Assembly (NCBI GenBank): GCA_030068075.1
Contig: CM057839.1
Coordinates: 21,555,167-21,619,166 of the forward strand
Source: Paguma larvata
Lineage: Eukaryota > Chordata > Mammalia > Carnivora > Viverridae
Direction of reading: 5' to 3'
Length of the DNA: 64,000 bases
Within the stretch, counting starts at the first letter, position 1. Every line of letters begins with the position of its first letter. Below, in pieces: positions 55,656 through 64,000 of the stretch. The position numbers and the translations under genes were made by a program. The notes under the pieces are model-generated. The model was given only the letters and a program-made list of their open reading frames with translations. It ran no database searches and had not been told where the DNA came from.

Positions 55656-56607
55656 TTAAATTTAGATTCAAGTTAGTTAACATACAGTGTAATATTAGTT
55701 TCAGGAGTGGAATTTAGAGATTCATCACTTACATACAACACCCAGTGCTCATCCTGGCGATGCTCTCTTTACTGAACCTCATCAAGTTAGAAAAGCTTCC
55801 ACACAGTGAGGAAATGATCGATAAAACTAAAAGGCAAACCGATGTCATTTGCAAATGACATATCAGATAAAGGGTTAGTATCCAAAATCTATAAAGGACT
55901 TATCAAACTCAACACCCAATAAAACAAATAATCCACTGAAGAAATGGACAGAAGTCATGAATAGTCATGAATAGACACTTTTCCAAAGAAGAGATCCAGA
56001 CAGCTAACAGACACACGAAAAGATGCATTATTCACCATCCGGGAAATACAAATCAAAACCACAGTGAGATACCACGTCACACATATCAGAATGACTATAA
56101 ATATTAAAAACTCAGGAAACAACAGATGTTGGCGAGGATGCAGAGAAAAGGCAACCCTTTTGTCCTGTTGGTGGGAATGCGAACTCTGGAGAATAGTATG
56201 GATTTTACTCAAAAAGTTAAAAATAGAACTACCCTATAGTACGGTACAAAAAACAGACACATAGATCATTGGAACAGAATAGGGAACCCAGAAGCGGACC
56301 CACGAATGTGTGGCCAACTGATCTTTGACAAAGAGGAGGCAATGCCCAGTGGAAAAAAGACAACTCTCTCCAGTTCCCCTGGACAGGGACATGCAGAAGA
56401 ATGAAACTGGACCACTCTCTTACACCATACCAAAAAATAAATTCAAAATGGATGAAAGACCTAAATGTAAGACAAAAACAAAAAACAAAAACAAAAACAA
56501 AAACAAAATAGCAAAATCTCAGAGGAGGAAGCAAGCAGCAACCTCTTTGACCTTGGCCACAGGAATTTCTTACCAGACGTGTCTCTGGAGGCAAGGAAGA
56601 CAAAAGA
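55656..56607 (-). mobile_element. 5'-inverted and permuted L1 insertion
   Basis: Three L1 pieces lie in one insert. 55656-55754 is the antisense 3' UTR ('TTCAAGTTAGTTAACATACAGTGTAATATTAGTTTCAGGAG'). 55771-56239 is sense ORF2 ('CTCATCAAG' to 'AAAATAGAACTACCCTATAG'). 56240-56607 is sense ORF2 from just upstream of the previous piece ('ACAGACACATAGATCATTGGAACAGAATAGGGAACCC' to 'GGAGGCAAGGAAGACAAAAG'). An antisense 3' end next to a sense internal segment is the mark of twin priming. The two sense pieces are in swapped order. Open frames here (for example 56325-56777) are ORF2 debris. Confidence 0.82.
56472..56509. repeat. (CAAAAA)n simple repeat inside the L1 piece
   Basis: Six CAAAA/CAAAAA units expanded within L1 ORF2, at the point where the consensus reads 'GTGAGACAGGAAACCATCAAAATCC'. 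This is a secondary microsatellite within a mobile element. Confidence 0.85.
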
Positions 56608-56630
56608 GAATTGGCACTATGTACGTATAT

Positions 56631-56823
56631 ATTTTGAGAGAGAAAGAGAGTGCACACAAGAAGAGGAGGGACAGAGAGAGAGAGAGCAAGAGAGAAAAAG
56701 CAGCCAAGCAGGCTTTGTACTGTCAGTGCAGAGCTCCGCACGGGGCTTGCTTGAACCCACAAACCGCGAAATCATGATCCAAGTTGAAGTCAGATGTTTA
56801 GCGACTGAGGCATCCGAGTGCCC
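56631..56823 (-). mobile_element. SINEC_Fc-type SINE at the right edge of the L1 composite
   Basis: The + strand ends 'AGCGACTGAGGCATCCGAGTGCCC', the reverse of a SINE head. Its 5' end abuts the right-hand target copy of the L1 insertion directly. The bases to its left ('AGAATTGGCACTAT') only partly match that copy, so it is unclear whether the SINE came later into the duplicated target or as part of the same event. Confidence 0.9.
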
Positions 56824-56917
56824 TGAGAATTTGCGTTTCTAACAAGTTCCAAGTGATACTGATTCTGTTGGTGGGGGTCCACTTTTTGAGAGAAACTGCA
56901 TTAGACCAAGGCGAGCA

Positions 56918-57270
56918 AAACCAGCAGCACGAGCAGTACTAGGAGCTTGTTACAAATGCAGGATCAGGGCGTCTGGGTGGCTCCACTGGTTAAGTGTCTG
57001 ACTTCAGCTCAGATCTTGCTCTCATGGTTCATGAGTCTGAGCCCTACATCAGGCTCTCTGCTGTCAGCATGAAGCCCACTTCAGGCCCTCTGCCCGCTCT
57101 CCCTCTTCCTCTTCCCCTCCCCTGCTGGTTCTTCTCTCTCTCTCTCTCCCTCCCTCTCTCTCAAAATAAATAAACTTAAAAAAAAAAAAAAGAGGGAGAG
57201 AGAAACAGAAACACAGGGTCTCAGGCTCAAATCTACATCTACAATCTACTGGATTCAGAAGATGCATTTT
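56918..57270 (-). mobile_element. Second MER5-type element, antisense, split by a SINE
   Basis: 'AAAACCAGCAGCACGAGCAGTACTAGGAGCTTGTTACAAATGCAG' before the SINE and 'GGGTCTCAGGCTCAAATCTACATCTACAATCTACTGGATTCAGAAGATGCAT' after it follow MER5A in reverse ('AGCAGCATCAGCATCACCTGGGAGCTTGTTAGAAATGCAG' then 'TCTCAGGCCCCACCCAGACCTACTGAATCAGAATCTGCAT'). It lies about 12 bp from the first MER5A, in the opposite orientation. Confidence 0.68.
56968..57190 (+). mobile_element. SINEC_Fc-type SINE nested in the second MER5 element
   Basis: Head 'GGGCGTCTGGGTGGCTCCACTGG', 'GACTTCAGCTCAGATCTTGCTCTCATGG', a B box decayed to 'GTCTGAGCC', a long TC tract, and the tail AAAATAAATAAACTTAAAAAAAAAAAAA. The purine run GAGGGAGAGAGAAACAG lies just past the tail. 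The forward head and the TC-rich tract account for the reverse open frame here. Confidence 0.93.
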
Positions 57271-57294
57271 TTTGTTGTTTATAAATACACTTTT

Positions 57295-58040
57295 AAAAAA
57301 TCTTTTTATTTTAGGCTAGTTTTAGACTTACAGATAAATTGTGAGGATTGTGTAGAGTTTCTATATATATTACACCCTGTTTCCCCTATTATTAACATTC
57401 AACATTAATATGATGTGTTTGTCACAATTAATGAATCGACATTGAACCTTACCAATATTGAGATTTCATCATTAAGGGAAGTCCTTACTATTCAGATTTC
57501 CTTGCATTGTTCCTGATGTTCTTTTCTTGTCCCCCAATCCCATCCAGGATATCACATTATATTGAGTTGTCATGTCTCTTGGACTCGTCTTGGCTATGAC
57601 AGTTTATCAGACTCTTGATGACTTGACAGTTTCAAGGAGCCTGGTCAGGTGTTCTGTAGTATGTCCCAGACTTGGGATTTACCTGATGTTTACCTCATGA
57701 GTAAACTGGGCATATATGTTTTGGGGAGAAAGGCCACAGAAATGAACTGACCTCTTCTTCACATCTTATCAAGAACACATAATAGAAACAGGAGTTACGA
57801 CTGCTGATGTTTACCTTGATCAGTGGTTTGAGATAGTATTTGTCAGGTTTCTTGACTTTAAAGTTATTCCCTTACCTTTCCTTTTTGTATCTTCCTCTTT
57901 GGAGTAAAGTCACTCTGTGCAGCTCACACTTTATAAATGAGGACTTATGCTTTACCTTGTTGGGAACAGAATGTCTGCATAAATTTTTTGTAATCTTTTT
58001 GCTTTCAGAGTTTGGAATTATAGCATTTATTTCTGCATAA
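57295..58040 (-). mobile_element. Old L1 (L1M-type) 3' UTR, antisense
   Basis: A 750-bp run matching antisense L1M 3' UTR in order: 'TTTTATTTTAGGCTAGTTTTAGACTTACAG', 'CCCTGTTTCCCCTATTATTAACATTCAACATTAATATG', 'CATCCAGGATATCACATTATATTGAGTTGTCATGTCTCTTGG', 'CAGTTTATCAGACTCTTGATGACTTGACAGTTTCAAGGAGCCTGGTCAGG', 'TGATGTTTACCTTGATCAGTGGTTTGAGATAGTATTTGTCAGGTTTC'. The remnant is long and coherent. No coding content. Confidence 0.82.
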
Positions 58041-59509
58041 GTCTAGACAAAAGGTAGATGGATGACTTTATTTCTGCCTAGCAATTCTCATAAATCTGAT
58101 TACCAATGGCTCCAAAAATTGTGCATAACTGGTGTGTGTGAGTGCACACTTTAAAGCCTATGGACCCTGGCCATGTTTGGAAAACTAATCTTTAGACTGA
58201 ACAGCTACCTTTTGGAAATGAATCTTAATTGGAAGTTAATGACGCCTCCCAAGTAATTTACTATTTTTGCGGAATCTACAGTATCAGCGGCAGCCCAGAT
58301 GATAAAAGCTAAAATTCATACAGTACGAAATCATCTGCCAAGACCCACCTGGACTACACCTGCGCAGCCGCCAGCTGTGGTTTGCTTGTTCTCACAATTT
58401 GTGTCTAGATTTCTCAGCCAAGGCGTCATTAGGTTTCAGTGTTATGGAGCCACTGTATCTCTCCTCCACCCCTCTGCTTTTCAACCGATAAGAAATAATT
58501 GAGGTTTCAAGTATTAGAACTTTCAGAGTTTATGGAGAATAGGAAGAGACTTCCTATGCCGCAAGTTAAGCGGAAGAATCTGATAAGACTCATCCACCAT
58601 TCTCAAGGAGGCAATTAAAATAAGTATTTGTAGTCCCTGCTTTGGAGGTCAGGGTGACCTTCCCAGCATACTTATAACATGGAAGAAAAAAGTTGAAGGG
58701 AACTTGTTATGGATCCCTCAGATAAACTAGGTAAAGCCTATTTCCTGCTTTTAACACAATGTAGCCTCACAAATACTAGTAAAAATATGTGACCTTTTTG
58801 GATCAAGACAGAAAGTGTGGGACAAGAGACAAAAGTTTACTCCCCATCTCATCTCAATGAAGGCTGGATTGAAAAAAAAAAGGCATTTCTATAGGGTTTG
58901 AAGGTAATACTAGACAAGAATAAACAAAAGGAGTTCAAAAGAGACAAAGTAATAATCCATACTGTAAAATATAACTGTTATCCTCAAAGTTCTTGAAGAT
59001 ATTTAACAATGGATTAATAATAATTGGAGCTAAAAACAATGAATTTTTCATAAAATTTGAAGGTAATATAATTTTAATATTGAATTCAAATCGTTCATTA
59101 ATGCCATGATATCAATGGCTATAAATGACCTAGTTATAAATGTCATTTATATATCTTAAGAAAGAAATAAGATGCATGTGTTTGAAAATAATGAAGATTA
59201 TAGAGAAAACACGTGCATATTTTAAACATGCATTAAATTAACTATAATCTATGTAACACGGTTAAACTCTTCAAAAACTCCAAAAACCCACTTGGTATTG
59301 GAAACAGGTCTGCCTCTGTCTCTGAAATAATGTTCACCAAGAAAGAAGATAAGGACTGGGTGGTAGGAAAGTGAGTTTTAGTGTGAAGGAAGTGTATATA
59401 CATCAAAAACAGGCATAAATGGAACTATTTCCAAAGCTCAGTTGTAATCCACAGAAAGGGAATATCCTTATGTAAATAGTATAAGGATGAAATTAAAATA
59501 AGCAGGTAA
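58041..59509. other. Unassigned sequence
   Basis: No repeat family recognised over about 1.5 kb. 58260-58500 is less AT-rich and holds a 67-codon frame (58299-58502) with no known domain. Confidence 0.4.
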
Positions 59510-59610
59510 TATAATTACGTACATGTATACATACATATACATGCATACATAATTGTATGCTCACATATGTATGTGTATACATATAAATATGTATATGCCT
59601 ATATCAAATA
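59510..59610. repeat. TACATA/GTATAC low-complexity tract
   Basis: Irregular alternating purine-pyrimidine words (TACATGTATACATACATATACATGCATAC). It is self-complementary in places, so local hairpins are possible. Confidence 0.78.
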
Positions 59611-60555
59611 GATGAATGGAACATGATATTAAAAAGAAAAAAATGGGAATTTTCAGTAATACGGTGTTTGACTATTTGGGTCAATCACCTGACTGAATTT
59701 AAGGAGGCAACACTAGGAAAATAGGTTTCTTATAAATGTGCAAGTTATGTCAAATGATAAGGAATTATCTGACCAGGATCATAAGTCTTTGAGAATCTAG
59801 AGAGGAAAGTGAGCCACCAAACTCTTTGCTCCTAGAGGACATTTACCAACTAGCAGACAAGATAGAAATAAAAATTCCAGGAGTGCCCTAGCTGGGGTTC
59901 CTAGTAGGAGATTTCTATGCAAGTTCAGACACTAAATGGCAATAACCTCAAGGTGAGCCGGAGGTAAACCAGCCTACTCCTTTACACAGAGGAATCTGAA
60001 GAAAAAAAATTTGGGTTGATACTGAGCAGAGGAAGAGAAAAGAGTCACTGAGAAATAGATCTTGAAATTGAATCCCGTGTATAATGACAGCTCCAAATCC
60101 ACTTCTCTGGATGGTCCAAAAATTTATGCAAGCCATGAATTTTGTTACTTATCCCAGATGACAACACCATCCAGGGCCTGGATTATTAACATGAATTCCC
60201 AAAACCTCAGTGGAGGAAGATGCCTTAATTCCACCGTCAACACATTGCCCCCTCCATGCAGGTTTTTTTTTTGCTTCACATCAGTAATTAGTTAGGAAAA
60301 TCAGATTCTCTGCTTGACGGTTTTAACCAGGAGTTTACTTCACTCCTTAAATCATCAACAAAAGAATACCATGTCGTTTGGTATTTTACACCACACTGTA
60401 GAACAGCTTTAACACTATATTTGGAGAAAAATTTAAATGTTTATGATGTCTTAGGAAAGTAGGAAAATACGTAAAATGCAAAATGTTCTACAAACAAAAA
60501 CTAATACAAAAGTTAAATTACAGTTCTATACTTTATAATTCCTATTCTGATAACA
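59611..60555. other. Unassigned sequence
   Basis: No gene or repeat family recognised. Confidence 0.42.
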
Positions 60556-60790
60556 TCTAATAAAATTTTCCATTTTAACCTATTTTAAATACTAATTTAT
60601 TGGCAATAACTATAGGCATTACTTCACAATGTTGTGCAACAATCACTGCTATTTCCAAAATTTCGTTAGCCCCCCCAAAGAGAAAATCTATACGCATGAA
60701 GCAATAAGTCCCTATTTCCTCTTGCCCCAAGCCTTGGTAATGAGTAACTAATTGTTTTTTCTATAGATTTGGATTAGCTCAGGATTTGGG
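60556..60790 (-). mobile_element. Old L1 (L1M-type) 3' UTR fragment, antisense
   Basis: 'TAAAATTTTCCATTTTAACCTATTTTAAATAC', 'GGCATTACTTCACAATGTTGTGCAACAATCACTGCTATTTCC', 'GCAATAAGTCCCTATTTCCTCTTGCCCCAAGCCTTGGTAATGAG' follow the antisense L1M 3' UTR ('AAATTTACCATTTTAACC..CACATTGTTGTGCAACCATCACC..CCCCTGGTAACCACC'). Confidence 0.82.
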
Positions 60791-60873
60791 CACTTCTAGA
60801 ACACTTGGCTAGGCTACTTACAAACTGCTAGAAAAATATTGTGATAAAGAGTTGAATTGTAAAAATAACATAA

Positions 60874-61086
60874 GGGGCACATGGGTGACTCAGACAGGTA
60901 AGTGTCTGACTCTTGATTTCAGCTCAGGTCATGACCTCATGGTTTGTGGGGTGGAGCCACAACCCATATTGGTCTCTGTGCTGACAGCATGGAGCCTGCT
61001 TGGAATGCTTCTCTCTCTTCCTTCCCTGCTCATTCTCTCTCTCTCTTTCTCCTTCTCTCTCTCAAATTAAATAAACATTAAAAAAT
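60874..61086 (+). mobile_element. SINEC_Fc-type SINE with perfect TSD
   Basis: Head 'GGGCACATGGGTGACTCAGACAGG', the extended linker 'CTCTTGATTTCAGCTCAGGTCATGACCTCATGG', then 'GTGCTGACAGCATGGAGCCTGC', a TC tract and AAATTAAATAAACATTAAAAAAT. A perfect 13-bp duplication, AAAAATAACATAA, flanks it (60861-60873, 61087-61099). The mutated A box (TGACTCAGACAG) argues against present activity. Confidence 0.95.
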
Positions 61087-61099
61087 AAAAATAACATAA

Positions 61100-61769
61100 A
61101 AGATATAAAACAAGAATATACAAGAGACAACACAAAATGCTAGTAGGCTTGACCTAAAAATATCAGTAAATGTAAAAATAAAGACTCTAAAGTGTTCAGT
61201 TAAGAGACAAAAGTGAGAGCCAACTAAAAACAAAATACATTTATTTTACAATTACAAAAGACATATATCATGTATACACATATGGAAGAATGAAAATGCT
61301 GTAGTTATTACAAATAACTATTTAGACAAATAAATAGACAAATGAGATTTTACATTAAACAGTAAAAAGTGGACATAATGGGAGTTCTTTTTAGAAATGA
61401 AATATATTGTTATTTTAAATTAGTATGAACCTATTAATACTGCCTCAATATATAAACATAAAAAACAGAATGATAAAGATATATAGACAGATACATAATA
61501 TGAATAAATTTTAATAATCTTTGTAACCTGGAAAACAAGCAAATAAAAAATCTGTAAGAATGTAAAGGATATGAACCTCATGAAGAACACCTAAATATAT
61601 ATTTATATATATTTGATTTTATGTTGCATATCTATGTGGGTCGTGTTTTCAACTTCTTCATATATACATACATATATACGTAAAACCCATATATATATGG
61701 GTGAATAAAACATATAATACAAAATAATGACAAGAAGAAAAGAAAAATTGAGAAAGCTTTCAATAGATA
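61100..61769. other. Unassigned AT-rich sequence with a TATATA-rich patch
   Basis: 61590-61720 is built from ATATATAT/ACATATATACG words. Nothing else is recognised. Confidence 0.45.
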
Positions 61770-62270
61770 CTTTAAAAAAGGTCTATTCAATGGCCAACAG
61801 ATATGTCAAATGGGATCCAAGGCTGATATACATATTTAAATCTGAGTATAATAAATACTGTGAGCTATACCATGAGAGCAATGAAACTCTCCCACTTTGC
61901 TGTAGAGTACAAAATGGCACAGTGGCTTTGGAAAACTGATTGGCAATGTTGACAGTCTAGTCCACATATGGTATGACACAGCACTTCAGTTAAAGATAGG
62001 TATCTGAATTAGGTCTAGCTCTCCTGCACACATGTGCCAAGGTGTCAGAAATGTTTATAAAGGCATTATTAATAAAAACCCCAAATATTAAATGATTCAA
62101 ATTCCCATCACAGTAGCATGGAAGATAAATTGGGATATATGAAGGTAATACTTTGTATCAACGGAACTGAATGAAATATAATTACACATGACATCGATGT
62201 ATTTCATAATCATATGTTTGAAGGAAAAATATCAAGTTCTTTTTTAAATGGCCAAGTTCATCTAGATAAA
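61770..62270 (+). mobile_element. Old L1 ORF2 end and 3' UTR, sense
   Basis: 'GTCTATTCAATGGCCAACAGATATGTCAAATGGGATCC', 'GGCACAGTGGCTTTGGAAAACTGATTGGCAATG', 'AGAAATGTTTATAAAGGCATTATTAATAAAAACCCCAAATATTAAATG', 'GTAGCATGGAAGATAAATTGGG' follow the L1 end region ('GGCCAACAGACACATG..GGTACAGCCACTTTGGAAAACAG..AGCATTATTCATAATAGCC'). The short forward frame at 61727-61939 is a remnant of ORF2. Confidence 0.75.
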
Positions 62271-62317
62271 GCAATGGGCCACACATAAAAAGCTATTATT
62301 TGTCATATATGTACATA

Positions 62318-62340
62318 TGTGTGTGTGTGTGTGTGTGCGT
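62318..62340. repeat. (TG)n short microsatellite
   Basis: About 11 TG dinucleotides, ending TGCG. Confidence 0.85.
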
Positions 62341-62499
62341 TTGAGCAGTGTGTATGTAGTAAAATGATAATGAATAAGCTGTTAAACATTTGAGATGCTG
62401 GCCAAAACTTCTAGCCTATTGTCAAAGAGAAATGTCATTGATGGCATTCTGCTTCTTAGCTGATCTCAAAGAAAAGTTACATTTCAAAATTAATATGAT

Positions 62500-63190
62500 G
62501 TTTGTTGTTGGCTCCTGGAAATAACTATTTTCAGGTTATCAAAGCTCACTTTTATTTCTAATTTGCTAGGAGTATTTTTAATCATGAATATATATTACAG
62601 TTAATCAAAAGCTATTTCTGCATTTTATGTGACAGACGTATTTTCCCACACTGTATCTGAGATGTATTACAATAATTGATTTTGTAATGTAAAAATCAAT
62701 CCAGTATAAATGAGATTAAACCAACTAGCTATGATGTATTCTTTTTCTTATCAGTTTGCAAAATTTTGCTTAAGATTTGCATTTATGCTACTGAATTAGA
62801 GTTGCGTATGATTTGTTTTCCTGTAATGTCATGTCAATTATTGGTATAAAGGTTACATAAGCCTAATAAAAGGATTTATGATATATTCCCCATTTTTGTA
62901 CACACTGTAAGAATTTGTAAGCTAAGTTTCTCACTTTTTCTTTAGCATTTTTAGGGTTTTCATGGGGAAATCATATGAGCTTACAATTTTCTTTGTAGTA
63001 AAGGTTTTTAATGTCGCTATTGTATTAATATAAATTTTGTATAAATCAATTAATTATTTGTTATTCAACTGCTTTATAATTGAGTAGACATAATTCAATT
63101 TCCTTGTAGCTCTAAGATTTTATGTGCTTTCTGTTTCATTTTTTCTTCTTCTCTATTTTAAATTTTATTTTATTTGTTCATAATATAGTG
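62500..63190 (-). mobile_element. Old L1 ORF2 (reverse-transcriptase region), antisense
   Basis: The + strand carries antisense ORF2 in order: 'CACTTTTATTTCTAATTTGCTAGGAGTATTTTTAATCATGAATATA', 'AAAAGCTATTTCTGCATTTTATGTGAC', 'AATTGATTTTGTAATGTAAAAATCAATCC', 'GCTATGATGTATTCTTTTTCTTATCAG', 'AAAATTTTGCTTAAGATTTGCATTTATGCTACTG', 'TTTTCCTGTAATGTCATGTCAATTATTGGTATAAAGG', 'AATTCAATTTCCTTGTAG'. Well-ordered but with many stops. Confidence 0.8.
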
Positions 63191-63379
63191 GTTTACTTTT
63201 GGTGGCATCTGTAGCTAATGTCCCAATATCATCTAGTTCTGATCAACATTCCCACACATTTTTCAAATTTTATCATTTGAAAATAATAACATATATAAAA
63301 TATTTGTTTATGTACATTTGGTTTCAGTTTCATTATTTTTTGCTCCACTGTACGCATAGATAGAAGTTTCAAATACCTC
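63191..63379. other. Spacer between two antisense L1 pieces
   Basis: AT-rich, no family recognised. It may belong to either flanking L1. Confidence 0.4.
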
Positions 63380-63900
63380 CTATTTGATAGGTTGTGTTTT
63401 CAACCTCTGAATAGTGTCTTTTGATGAACAAAATCTTAAGCCATATATTGATAAATCTTATCCTTTATACCTCACATGCAATTTAAAAAATCCTCCCCAA
63501 CTCCAAAGAAGTTAATGATAATATTAGCTATATTACGTGCCTGAAAGTTTTAAGTATTTTTCCATTCACATTCATGTATTAGTAAGGCTGAAATTAATTT
63601 TTGGAAATGATATAGTGTAAGACAACAATTTCTTTTTTTAATTTGGTGCGAAGTTGTACTGTTTCCATTTATTAAAATATCCGTTCTTTCCTCATTTATC
63701 TGCCATGACTTTCTCTCACATATCAAGTGTTCATTCAAGTACGAGTCTATTGTAAGGGATCTATTTTAGGTTCTAATGTCTGTTTTCCAATGCTGGCACC
63801 AATTATACATTGTCTTAATCCAGACATTCACTGTATGAAAAGTTATGATAATTTGTAGATTACCTCCATCCACTTTTTTTCTTCAAAAATACCTTACCTT
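63380..63900 (-). mobile_element. Old L1 ORF2 C-terminal region, antisense
   Basis: 'GTTGTGTTTTCAACCTCTGAATAGTGTCTTTTGATGAACAAAATC', 'TGATAAATCTTATCCTTTATACC', 'CCGTTCTTTCCTCATTTATC', 'AAGTACGAGTCTATTGTAAGGGATCTATTTTAGG', 'CCAATGCTGGCACCAATTATACATTGTCTTAATCCAGACATTC' follow the antisense L1 run 'GGTTGTCTTTTCACTTTCTTGATGGTGTCCTTTGAAGCACAAAAG' to 'TATGCCAGTACCACACTGTCTTGATTAC'. The reverse frame at 63550-63738 is debris of this element. Confidence 0.82.
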
Positions 63901-64000
63901 GTTTTTTTATATGCATGTAAATTATATAAGTGGATTAATTGTACTATATGTGAATAAATTTGTTGAATTCAATGAAAAATCCTTTATGATATGATTGAGA

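Larger units (their letters stand above)
55560..56905 (+). mobile_element. MER5A-type hAT MITE split by a composite L1/SINE insertion
   Basis: The left part (55560-55655) has 'CTCTGTGATTCAGTAGGTCTG' and 'GAGAATTTGCATTTCT'. The right part (56824-56905) resumes 'GAGAATTTGCGTTTCTAACAAGTTCCAAGTGATACTGATTCTGTTGGTG' and 'GTCCACTTTTTGAGAG'. Joined, these follow MER5A, a non-autonomous hAT-Charlie element ('CTGATTCAGTAGGTCTGGGGTGGG..GAGATTCTGCATTTCTAACAAGCTCCCAGGTGATGCTGATGCTG'). The 17-bp TGAGAATTTGC(A/G)TTTCT appears at both edges of the insert (55639-55655, 56824-56840) as its target duplication. Confidence 0.78.

Noticed and set aside
56229..56777. The 177-codon reverse and 150-codon forward frames as genes
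   Set aside because: They run across L1 ORF2 debris, a CAAAAA repeat and a SINE. The translations change character at each repeat boundary.
1..64000. The short open reading frames on both strands as protein-coding genes
   Set aside because: They are 60 to 177 codons long, many overlap SINE, L1 or microsatellite sequence in an arbitrary frame, none shows a known domain, and no promoter or exon structure supports them.

Overview
This window reads as nuclear DNA from a cat-family carnivore (Felidae) with no recognisable intact protein-coding gene. The evidence is more than twenty copies of the tRNA-Lys-derived carnivore SINE in its felid form (SINEC_Fc type: tRNA-like head with 'CTGGGTGGCTCAG', then a TC-rich tract, then an AATAAATAAA tail) and LINE-1 3' ends with the felid-type sequence 'GTAAACCAATTTGA..AATAAA'. 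The rest is AT-rich, CpG-poor sequence. All open frames are short (at most 177 codons) and lie in repeats or in sequence with no recognisable family. The window is best read as intergenic DNA or the inside of a large intron.

Layout. 1-9 kb: AT-rich DNA with two forward SINEs, a MaLR-like LTR remnant, a (CA)n tract, a 117-bp GT/GC tract with Z-DNA potential, and two reverse SINEs, one of them 5'-truncated with an exact target-site duplication (TSD). 9-16 kb: an ancient-repeat zone (MIR, an LTR-like remnant, a CR1/L3-like LINE, L2). 15.6-24 kb: SINEs, a good MLT1-type LTR, MIR relics and an old L1 split by a SINE. 24-33 kb: MIRs, a long L2 remnant, a decayed L1 ORF2, a Tigger1-type transposon relic, an antisense old L1 split by a SINE, then three SINEs within 1.2 kb. 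33-44 kb: mostly unassigned sequence with a possible retrocopy ending in poly(A), an antisense L1 ORF2 fragment, a second Tigger-family transposon and an older-type carnivore SINE. 44-48 kb: unassigned sequence, possibly a decayed retrovirus-like element. 48-54 kb: a young 5'-truncated L1, a short open segment resembling one exon of a pepsin-family protease, and a (CA)n tract. 54-64 kb: a dense nest of old L1s, including a rearranged L1 insertion that splits a MER5A element.

Nothing here works as a multi-gene system. The main interest is the record of insertions: nested elements that can be dated relative to one another, the inverted and permuted L1 at 55.6-56.8 kb, the possible aspartic-protease exon relic near 50.4 kb, and long alternating purine-pyrimidine tracts. 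All repeat-family calls were made by reading the sequence against remembered consensus motifs. Subfamily names and the edges of old repeats are approximate.
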